Below are positions 10,730 to 19,371 of a stretch of 64,000 nt of DNA, piece by piece. Source of the DNA: Adiantum capillus-veneris (lineage: Eukaryota; Streptophyta; Polypodiopsida; Polypodiales; Pteridaceae); assembly GCA_014529385.2 (NCBI GenBank), contig CM043963.1, positions 2,731,001 through 2,795,000 of the forward strand, in the 5' to 3' direction. The notes under the pieces were generated by a model. That model was not told the origin of the DNA and searched no databases. It worked only from the letters and a program-made list of their open reading frames with translations. Within the stretch, counting starts at the first letter, position 1. Each line of letters opens with the position of its first letter. The position numbers and the translations under genes are program-made.

Positions 10730-13700
10730 ATGACAGCCACAAAGTCGCCTGCAAAGAAGAAGAGGATGGCTATCAATGACTACTTAGAAGAAGTGGAGCC
10801 TTTTGTTATCCCAGAGGGAACCCTGAAGCCCACAAGCACTTGGATTCAAGATGACCTACTAGAAGCCAATGATCTGAGAATCTACCAAGGAGTGTTTAAA
10901 GATCCGGAGGGAAATGCAGTGGAGCTACCCATGATCCCTCAAGATCTCAATGAATTTGTCAGGAGCAAGATGGGGGACTACTTGGAGAAACTGGATCTAC
11001 ACAATTACTTTGAAGCCTTGCCAGCAGGGATTGATGTTAAAAGAGTGTGGGAATTTGTCACCACAATAAAAGAGGACGGCATAGCCAGTGTTACAGATTT
11101 GCAAGGCAAGCCTAATAAGATGATTTTCATCACAGAGAAGGTGGTGGCAACAGCACTTGACCTCTCTAACATAGGAGACAGTGTGACTAAGAGGCGGGAT
11201 GACATTAAGGTCTACTCAGAGAAGAAAAATAACTATACATTTGAAGATATTGCAAACCCAAAGGTGGCCATCATGAGCCAATTATACAATTAGTACTTCC
11301 ACATGTGTACCAAGCGGCCATAGAAATACAGGATGCCACCTGGAGCTATTGCCACCACTTTCACTTGGGCGATGCAGAAGAGCCGCCTGAGGCAGATAAA
11401 CTATGCCGCTTACATTCACTGCAACCTTGTGAGAATGGGGACCAAAAATCCCACTTATATTGTGCCTCGTGAGTTGATAACCAAAGTCATCTATAAAGAA
11501 TTGGATGCCAAGGGAAATTGGCCTCTACCTCCCTCCCAAAAGGATTGGCTCAAGCTGAAGGAAGACAAAGAAGAAGAGCCTCCTAAGGCTCCAAGGGTAG
11601 CCACAAGGTTGAAGCGCCATTTAGAGACAGTGTTAGAAGAGCCGCCTTAGCCCAAGAAGGGGAAGAAAGCAACTCTATAGGTGCCAGTAAAGGAAACAAA
11701 GTCATAGAAAGCAGCAATGCTAGAAAGATTAATGGAGAGTATGAGAGCTGAGAGGATGCTAAAAGGGGATCTAAGCAAATTATGGAAGCCCTCACTTGAG
11801 GCTATGTCTAGATCTTCTCGAAGGAATAAAAGGGATCGCTTTGAAGATCATATAAATAATTTCAAGATCTTAGATGCTACAGCTGAGAATATCCCAAACA
11901 TACCACCTTTTACCGAAGAAGAAGTTGATGATGTGAGGCGTAGCTGCTAGAAGAGCAGGAAGGGGAAGAAAGAGAGAGGAAAACAAAAGTTGACCGAGAT
12001 TTCAAAAGAAACCATCAACCCGGCCATCAAGCCAAGAGTCAAATCCTCCACCATCACCACCTCCTCCTAGTCCTCCTCAACCCCGACAAACTGAGGAGTT
12101 GAAAAAATCTGATGGGCAACAAGACTCCAAGGAAGAGGAGAAAAAAGAGAAAGAGCAGAAGGTAGAAATTGAACCAAAAGAGCAGAAGGCAAAAATTGGA
12201 CCAAAAGAGGAGAAGCCAGATCCAGAAGCAAAAAACTATGAATATTCCTTAATCTACTAGCTGCTGGATACTCTCGAGAAGAGGCAGCTCATGTAGCTTT
12301 TCAATTGTCAAGCACTAGGCCCAAAGAATATATGTTGAGCCCTCGATTGGTGGAGTTGAAGGAAATGGCCACAGATACAATGGATTTACAGCCACAAGTC
12401 AATGATTGGGATGAGGTGATGCAAAGACTCACTGGGCTCAGAGCAAGGTCTATGGCCGCTAAGTTTGAGTGTGATAATCTCAAAGCAAATGAAGTTCAAA
12501 TCAAAGCAGACGTGGACTCACTGCAAAAGCAGGACCAAGAGAACACACAGAAGCAAGCCAAGCTACAAGCTGATCTGGACGCAGCACTAAAAAGATGCCA
12601 AGAGCTGGAAAGTCAGAGTCAGGCAGCAGACCAAAAGCTTCAAAGAGCAGATGAGGAGTATAAGAAAATCAGCAAATCACTGACGGATGCGGAGAAAGAA
12701 AGGGAAAACTTGACACTCCAGCTTGCTGATGAGTCCAAAGAAGTGGAGACTTTGAGGAATGCTAAGAAAAAAGCTGAGCTAGAATATGAGGCTAGCCAGG
12801 ACGAAGTTATAGAGCTAAAAGATCAAATAAAAGTGAAAGATCAGACAATCCAGAGGCAAAGGGCATCTCCGGGCAGAGTCAGAGCCTCGGCCTCAGCTAG
12901 CACTGCTTCAAAGAAGGATATGTATGAAGAACAGATGAAGGAACTCCAAAAGGAGTTGACACTAGAGAAGAGACAAAGATTGATGTTGGCCGAGGGCTCC
13001 CTAGTGATGCAAAGCCGTTTGGAGGATGAGAACAAGTCCATGAAAGATGAGCTAGCAGCCTTGAAAAAGTAGATGGACGAGGATCTCAAGAAGATGCAAA
13101 CTGAAAATGAAGACACCAAGAAGAAGCTAGAAGAGGCTGAGAAAGCCATTGCTGAATCATGAACAACCTTTTAGTGACCATGGGGGATTAAGCTGAACAG
13201 GAAAAGAAAGCATATCAAAAGTAGATTGATGGGCTAAAAGGCCAACAGTAGACTAAAGAGACACACTTGAGCACAGAGCCAACATCTATGGAAGGAATTG
13301 GTATAGAGAATGTGTCAGATCTAGTGGACACAACAATGCAAGAGGACATCCTTGTGGGACCATCCCAAGAGCCCCGGGATCTGACACAAGAAGAAGAAGA
13401 AAATCTACAAAAGGCAAAAGAAGTGGCCATAAAAGACACCGCCAAAGAAGCAATGTAGTGGGAGCAGAGGATATTGAAGTCTATGACCATTCAGTGTCGT
13501 TTGACATGAATGGCTACAACCCTCTCTCCCATATCCTCTTCTCAAGTATGAAGCTGCTACACTAAACAAGAGGATTAAAGAGGAGCCAATAGTGCCACTA
13601 TACGAAGAAAATATCACCAAACCAGAAGGTATTAAGCTTATTGTGGACTCTTAGCCAAAATGGAGGAAGGCATGGCTAACTAAATACCCACAATATTTAG

Positions 13701-14245
13701 TACATCTCGTAGAGGCGCATAAAATAATCAGAGACAACCTTAGCTTTTTCCCTCTACCAAGGATGTGGACTTGGAAAGAACAAGAACTGCTGAAGAAAAG
13801 CCACCCCACATGGCTCAACTACCCAAAGCTGCCAGGCTTGAAGGCAGGTGAGAGAATGAGTGAGCAATACATGGGGAAAACCCTAACGGGCGCCATTAAA
13901 TTGTTCACTGGCTCGCCTGACCTCTCTTGCATTATGCTCAGGACGATATGTAAAACCCTTATGGCAACTTTTGAGATCTTTAAACCTGGACAGGCAACAG
14001 ACATCATATTCTTCTTCCAAGATACATATAGATGTGCATATGAACTGTGTGCTCAACCTTCCCATGAGGTGATACATACCCTCTATCAGCGAATAATGTT
14101 TTTTCCCTCGTACCATCTCCAGGCCTTTGAAGAAGCCTTCTACACCGGTTTCTTCACCATCGATACAGATATATTCGACCCTACATTACTGGCCCAACAT
14201 GCACGGTATGAGTCCGTTCTGAAGATGCATGAAAGCCTCCACTGA
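10730..14245 (+). pseudogene. A1 extra ORF (aORF): globular domains around a long coiled coil
   Basis: About 1,170 codons read with scattered stops and shifts. I do not recognise a named family. The first ATG (10730) gives a basic start, TATKSPAKKKR, that looks like a nuclear localisation signal. A globular domain (about 10770-11560) includes DYLEEVEPFVIPEGTLKP, VWEFVTTIKEDG, VTDLQGK, YTFEDIANPKVAIMSQ and PTYIVPRELI. A Pro/Glu/Lys-rich linker (11580-12240) precedes a heptad-rich coiled coil (about 12390-13150: SLQKQDQENTQKQAKLQ, ELKDQIKVKDQTIQ). A C-terminal globular domain (13500-14245) has WTWKEQELL, LPGLKAGERMSEQYM, GSPDLSC and QAFEEAFY. It lies between pol and the PPT, where retroviral env sits, but I see no signal peptide or clear membrane span, so an env role is not supported. 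A2 has a full homologue. Confidence 0.75.
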
Positions 14246-14284
14246 AGAAGTAGTTCTACTGTCATGTCGGGGACGACATGATCT

Positions 14285-14297
14285 AGGAGGGGGGGAG
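14285..14297 (+). other. A1 3' polypurine tract
   Basis: AGGAGGGGGGGAG lies directly before the LTR start TGTTAGCGAC. It follows GTCGGGGACGACATGATC, typical of the end of gypsy internal regions. The A2 counterpart is at 37722-37734 on the other strand. Confidence 0.85.
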
Positions 14298-14743
14298 TGT
14301 TAGCGACTGGACACACTCAACGGAGGATGATTGCCCGGTGGGATACTAATTTCCTTTGTAATCATTCCTGAATTGAGAAGAAACCGTCATTTCACCTTTG
14401 TAAATAGTGGGGCTTGCAGAAGCTTCCAAATTGTATCCCATTTTTGACATTTAGACTTAGTAAATGCGTAAATTGGAACATTAGGGTTTGAGATTGTAAG
14501 GTATTTTATACCACTTTTCCTTAATGCAAAAAACCTTTTGTCATTTTTCATAAGTTTTGTCTGTATGAGCTGAGCGTACTCTGTGTACGAGAGAGAGTGA
14601 GAGTTTATCTTGATGCTATGCACACACTAGTGGTCGGAATCAAGTGCGGAGAAGTGCAGCCTGTTGCCCCCGAAGAGAGCTACGCGCCAACACCTACATT
14701 GCAGGTGTATGACCCGGCTTTGCTAGATCGATCCACGAGCTAT
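14298..14743 (+). repeat. A1 3' LTR, left part
   Basis: It starts TGTTAGCGACTGGACACAC and matches the reverse complement of the A2 LTRs from their TGTTAG end. It is cut at 14743 by element B. The last five bases (GCTAT, 14739-14743) are the B target site. Confidence 0.9.
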
Positions 14744-15330
14744 TGTGCGCTCCTTGTCGCACTGTCGAAGCAAGGGACTTGCCGATACACCGTGTGCGAG
14801 CCACAAATGGCTCCAAGCACACAACAAGACTAATCTAGCAAGCTCAAAAGAGGGCAATGGTGTGCCACTCACCGCTCTATGCTCCTGTCGTGGAGGATTC
14901 CTTGCCGCGATGAAGAAGAAGCTGCAGTCGTGCCACGCTCAACCGCTTCGCCGTCGTCGTGCCTTCATAATGCTCTATCGCACACACACTCTCCCTCTCT
15001 CTCTCACACACATACACACACACACACTCGAGGAGGTGAAGAAGAAGAAGATGGAGATGGAGATGGAGCAAGAGCACTCTTCTATTGCACAAATGAGAGA
15101 ATGAGTGAATTTTAGGTTTAGTTGGATTTTATATGATCTCACCCCATTCACACTTGGCGCCCATGCTTAGCCAACTAATCCCTTGAATGTCCCAGTTAGA
15201 GTGAGCCTCTCATCGGCGATCACTCTTACCCTTTCCTATTGGTCCGACAAGCCCGGTACCTGACTCTACCAAATACATAATACACGTCCGTCGTAGGTGA
15301 TGGGGTGTCCGTGAGCCGTGAGGGTTAACA
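14744..15330 (-). repeat. B 3' LTR (587 bp)
   Basis: On the element strand it begins TGTTAACCCTCACGG and ends GGAGCGCACA. A TATA-like CATATAAAATCC lies near 15135. A CA/CT microsatellite at 14981-15031 differs in length and composition from the copy in the 5' LTR (28149-28199). Confidence 0.95.
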
Positions 15331-15343
15331 TGCCCCCCTTCCT
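15331..15343 (-). other. B 3' polypurine tract
   Basis: The minus strand reads AGGAAGGGGGGCA directly before the LTR start TGTTAACC. Confidence 0.85.
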
Positions 15344-16704
15344 GATGTAGATTCCGTCCTCGGAAGCTATTGAGTTGAAGCTCTTTCGTTGAGGTTGAAG
15401 AGCATTTGAGATGAATGTCCTTAGCCTTCTTCGGTCACTGCAAAATCAAACAACATTGGCACAGTAATTGCATTCTCATAAGTGATTAAAAATCATATGC
15501 AGTTTTAGGTAGACAAATTGATTGGTAAAAGAATTTCAAACAATTTGTCAGCAATGAACATTAAATTGCAATGTAATCAAATGCATAAACAGATGTAAAG
15601 GTAAAAAATTAAACAAGTCTGGGGTCGCTAATTTGACGGTCGAAAGGCACTAGAGATCGAATATTAATACCATGGGTAAGCTTCTTAATTTTCTGTGGTC
15701 AATTAAGGTTGTTTAATCGCGAGAGCCAAGTATTCATGTTCGAGGGCTGACTAGAGGCTATATCTAGAAGACCTTGTAGTTAAGCTACCATAAAAGGAAT
15801 TTCTCATAAAATCATCGCCTGACTGATTACTTTTTCTTTGACCCCCCAAGGTCTTTTCACAGTGATTCAATTTTGATGTGTGTGCTTATTTTGTATGCCT
15901 TGGGTTTTTTTCTTTTCAAGTAAAAGCGCCCATACTAGGAACCTCTAGGGCTCTAGTACCATAGGCAATACATGTGACTGAAGTACCAAATCAAGCTGAG
16001 ATTTCTCTCCCAGCTTAAGATTTTACAGTGTGGCACTTTGATTTTTTGTTTGTTCATTTTCAGCATTTTAATTTTGTAACTTTGGGGGGTCATATAACAC
16101 TGATACACCTCCCCAGGCTCATCACACTAGTAAACTCCCTTTATAATACTTAAGTTAAAGGTCAATAGGGTCAAGCCCACTAGAAAGCCCTAGTACATTT
16201 CACACAATGCTGCCTAAATCGGATTAAGAACCTAAGTAACCATTAATTATTAGGAAGGCATTCCCCATGGTATTAAGAGAAGATTTCAACACCTAACTTG
16301 GTCAAACTAGCTTAGTCGGACTGCTTGATTTTTAAACCTAGACAAGTGATTATGACAAAAAATTACATTGAATTAAATGTTTGATACTAAGCAAATGCGG
16401 TGAATATTAGGCTACCAATCGCAATCAAAGCAGACAATCATAGATGCAAAAAAGATAAGGGGCAATGCTAATGGACAAGAAACACCTGTTTGTGTCGATG
16501 GTCGCGCTTGATTTGAAGAGTGAGTCGAGATAAAGATTCCATGAAGGTCCAAATCCTATCAATAGCAACACGCTCCTGTACACACTAGGAAACAAAAGGA
16601 ATACCTCCAGGAGGCACATTAGTGGAAAAAGGTACCAACACTTATTGAACACAACAAAAAACATAAGGAACCCTAGCCTAATTATTTGCACTCCCCCTAG
16701 AGAG
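15344..16704 (-). other. B 3' non-coding region
   Basis: About 1.36 kb between the small ORF and the PPT. I see no long open frame, tandem repeat or palindrome series comparable to A. It is AT-rich with several short T runs. Confidence 0.6.
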
Positions 16705-17106
16705 TCAAGAGAATAGGATATTGTAGAGGTTGGGGGGAAACCCTAAGGCTAAACCCCTATCTTCGTCGTCGAGATAAACAAAGTCATCATCCATGAGACC
16801 ATATGTGCCATCCGTGTAGTCATGTAAATTTTCTTCTTCATCATAGGTGCCCATGTTTACTAAGAAGGTCACTAGACGCCTATAGTCATCTTGGTCAAAA
16901 GGGTAGGCTTGTGCAATAGAAGAGTGCTCAAAATTCCTCTCACATGCTAGCGTACCTATCAAATCCCATTCACATGCAAGCACTGTAAAGACCATGTGAA
17001 ATATTTGTGAAAAGTAACGAGGGTACCTCTCACCCAAGGCAGGAGTGGATGACTCTAGCGTACTAGCCATATCTGTACATGCAAATAGATGATGGTTAGA
17101 GTGCAA
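16705..17106 (-). CDS. B small post-pol ORF (133 aa), unknown
   Basis: An uninterrupted 133-codon frame lies downstream of the pol polyprotein and its internal purine tract, the same relative position as the much larger extra ORF of A. It starts MHSNHHLFACTDMAST. The C-terminal third is strikingly acidic (TYDEEENLHDYTDG, then DDDFVYLDDEDRG) and the end is hydrophobic. No homology to the A-family ORF is visible to me and I recognise no domain. It may be a small accessory protein, a remnant of a longer reading frame or chance. Intactness in an element whose LTRs have diverged about 3% is weak support for coding. Confidence 0.35.
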   Translation of the reverse strand: MHSNHHLFACTDMASTLESSTPALGERYPRYFSQIFHMVFTVLACEWDLIGTLACERNFEHSSIAQAYPFDQDDYRRLVTFLVNMGTYDEEENLHDYTDGTYGLMDDDFVYLDDEDRGLALGFPPNLYNILFS

Positions 17107-17295
17107 ATATTACAAGGGTCGTGTTCTTGTGCATAATTTGTTTTTATGATTTGTGTTATGGCTCTTGCTCTTTTACTTTTTTATCTTGTTTTTGTGAGTA
17201 TAAGGCTTTATATATACATTCCCTAAGATTGGAGATTAAGAGGTCAGGGAGAAAGGTTGAGAGGGAAGCAAGTGAATGATGGATGTCCACAAACA

Positions 17296-17310
17296 CTCCC
17301 CCCTTCCTTG
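17296..17310 (-). other. B internal polypurine tract
   Basis: The minus strand reads CAAGGAAGGGGGGAG just past the end of the pol polyprotein, almost 2 kb before the real PPT (AGGAAGGGGGGCA). The near-identity of the two tracts suggests a duplicated or relic PPT. Confidence 0.6.
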
Positions 17311-17316
17311 GGTAGA

Positions 17317-18603
17317 TCATACCGTTTGAAATGATGTCGTCACCCTTTGAAACCAATTGTTCCAGTTGGTAATAGGTGAGGATTTTTGCCAGTAGTTTTC
17401 TATTACCCTAGGTGCCTCGTCAAGTTGCAAGGGTGGTAAGGTACTCTCCCAGGATCGAACTTGAAGTGGTTCATCAAGTGATTCTTGAACAATGGGAGGT
17501 GTGGATTCTTTTGTAGCTTCATGGAGGTCCATTACTATAGATGGAGGCTGTGTAGAAGCTTTTACCTCTATGGATGTATTATATGAGGAGCTAGAAGCTT
17601 CATGGAACTCCCCCCTTCCTGAGCTAGATGGAATAAATTGGTTTTGCCTTGGAGCCCAAACTAGCTCTGGACTAGGTGTGTAGCATTCTATGATCTTTCC
17701 CTTCCCACGGTCTGCCATTGGCTTTAGCGTTACACTGTTTGACTCATATGGGTTTTTTGTCGATAGGGAAGGACACATTTTACGTTTAGGTACCCAAATT
17801 TGCTCATTTCCATCATAGTAGCCTTGGGCTTCTAATAGTTGTTTTGGAATCCATCGTGATTTGGTCTTGACTCTCCTAGGGCGCGCTCTTGGTTTTCCCA
17901 GGAAATTTTTTCTTGGAATGGATGGGAGGGTTGAGGTAGTTGGAAGTAAGGCCTTGGGGACCCATTGATATGTACTCTTAGGTCGTGGATGAGTACTTGC
18001 AATATTACTGCTTGCTGCAACTACAAGTGTTGAAGTGCTAGGTTCATGGGTAGCTGGCAAAGACGAGTTAACCACCTTGGCTTGTGAATGTTGGCTATCC
18101 TTCAACTTTGATAGAGTTTTCAACGTAGGTGACTTTGCTTGAATGATAGGGGTAAGAGTCGGTGGTCGCGTCGTGACACTAACAGTATCCCAATCAATAG
18201 TGCATTTGGTTGCCAACATCCACGTGCGTCCCAGGTTTACGTTGCCTTCCATAGCTCCCGCGGGCATGACTAGAAACCTTTGCACTATGCTTCCATTGTC
18301 ATAGACAACAGGGGTTTGAAGGACTCCAAGAATAGCAGTTTTCTTTTTATTAATGCCCTTGACTTGCATCGTACTCGGGGATAGGGTTGGTTTCCCTAAT
18401 TGACACCAAACTCCATAGGATAACAAATTGTGTTTAGCTCCCGTATCTAATAAGGCATTGTATAGTACTTTCCCATAGGGGCTATTTAGCTCAATTGGGT
18501 ATCGTAGGGGTGGCTCAGATTCTAATGATTCGTCATCTGTGTCCTCGAAAAATGCTTGCGTGATTCCCAGATTAGCCTCTCGTTGGCGTTTAAGACGTTG
18601 TTG
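17317..18603 (-). CDS. B pol C-terminus: second retropepsin-like domain and W-P-K repeats
   Basis: Same frame as integrase, separated from it only by a UGA at 18604-18606. After a charged helix (QQRLKRQREANLG) comes a retropepsin-like domain: NALLDTGAKHNLLSYGVW with DTGA at 18436-18447, then NLGRTWMLATKCTIDW about 75 residues later. These two blocks are the active-site and C-terminal hallmarks of retropepsins. The remaining roughly 270 residues are Ser/Thr/Pro-rich and basic with spaced YQWVPK, SRWIPK, QIWVPK and LVWAPR motifs. Element A has the same order. The canonical protease of B (before RT) has lost its Ser/Thr (DGGA), so this domain may be the catalytic one. That is inference. Positions 17107-17295 are not coding. 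Confidence 0.75.
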   Translation of the reverse strand, partial: QQRLKRQREANLGITQAFFEDTDDESLESEPPLRYPIELNSPYGKVLYNALLDTGAKHNLLSYGVWCQLGKPTLSPSTMQVKGINKKKTAILGVLQTPVVYDNGSIVQRFLVMPAGAMEGNVNLGRTWMLATKCTIDWDTVSVTTRPPTLTPIIQAKSPTLKTLSKLKDSQHSQAKVVNSSLPATHEPSTSTLVVAASSNIASTHPRPKSTYQWVPKALLPTTSTLPSIPRKNFLGKPRARPRRVKTKSRWIPKQLLEAQGYYDGNEQIWVPKRKMCPSLSTKNPYESNSVTLKPMADRGKGKIIECYTPSPELVWAPRQNQFIPSSSGRGEFHEASSSSYNTSIEVKASTQPPSIVMDLHEATKESTPPIVQESLDEPLQVRSWESTLPPLQLDEAPRVIENYWQKSSPITNWNNWFQRVTTSFQTV

Positions 18604-19371
18604 TCATTCTTGAGCCTCAACTCTTGCTTGGATTTTTTTAAGCTCTGCTTGTTCCTTGGCAGCCTTCTTTTGATGGATGGCTTGCAACTCTTCCTGGCTT
18701 AGAGGATCATAATATCTTTTGAATTTACTCCCATTAAGGAATCCAATGGTTTCAACTCCATCTAGAGTCTCCACACGAATGGTACCTTGTGGGGTAATTT
18801 CACACACTCGATATGGTCCCTTACCAGCGTATTTCAATTTCTTCTTTTCATTACGTACCCCGTACATAAGAACTTTATCACCAACCTTGATGTCTTTATC
18901 CTTTAAATGGCTATCAAACCACTTCTTTCTCCTATCCTTCTCCACTAGATCATTTCGCACAGCTAATTGCCTTTCTTCATCTAGCCTTTCCAGGATATAT
19001 AATCGCTCCACTAAGGGGTTACCATCCCAACCTTCTTGAGAAGCTACTCGAAGACTAGGAATGACAAACTCCCATGGCATAACTGTTTCTTGGCCATACA
19101 CTATCTTAAACGGTGTGCAATTAATAGCAAGTTTATACGCAGTATGATAAGCCCATAAAGATGATGTAAGCTTTAGGTCCCAATCAGTGCGATGAGCCTC
19201 GGTTGTCTTTGTCAAAATGGAGATGAGAGTTTTGTTGGTACTCTCAGCTTGGCCATTTGCTTGGGGATAATAGGGTGTAGACTTGTGGTGAGATATCATG
19301 AAGTTTGATGTAAGTTCTTTTATTACTTCATTTATAAAATGAGTTCCATTGTCACTTACAAGTTCAAAGGG
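18604..19371 (-). CDS. B pol: integrase core (second half) and C-terminal domain
   Basis: It continues integrase after the UGA at 19372-19374. It contains PFELVSDNGTHFINEV with the second catalytic Asp, then HHKSTPYYPQANGQAEST with the catalytic Glu. The C-terminal domain follows, with the chromatin- or DNA-binding-type segment VGDKVLMYG...KLKYAGKGPYRVCEITPQGTIRVETLDG. The open stretch from the first Met (19299) is 231 codons and ends at UGA 18604-18606 in the context GAA UGA CAA. Integrase joins element DNA to the chromosome. The unbroken frame across the UGA into the next domain suggests one ancestral polyprotein. Confidence 0.88.
   Translation of the reverse strand, partial: PFELVSDNGTHFINEVIKELTSNFMISHHKSTPYYPQANGQAESTNKTLISILTKTTEAHRTDWDLKLTSSLWAYHTAYKLAINCTPFKIVYGQETVMPWEFVIPSLRVASQEGWDGNPLVERLYILERLDEERQLAVRNDLVEKDRRKKWFDSHLKDKDIKVGDKVLMYGVRNEKKKLKYAGKGPYRVCEITPQGTIRVETLDGVETIGFLNGSKFKRYYDPLSQEELQAIHQKKAAKEQAELKKIQARVEAQE

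Noticed and set aside
10730-14245. Calling the A extra ORF an envelope gene
   Set aside because: Position fits, but no signal peptide, cleavage site or transmembrane anchor is visible. Coiled coil alone is not enough.
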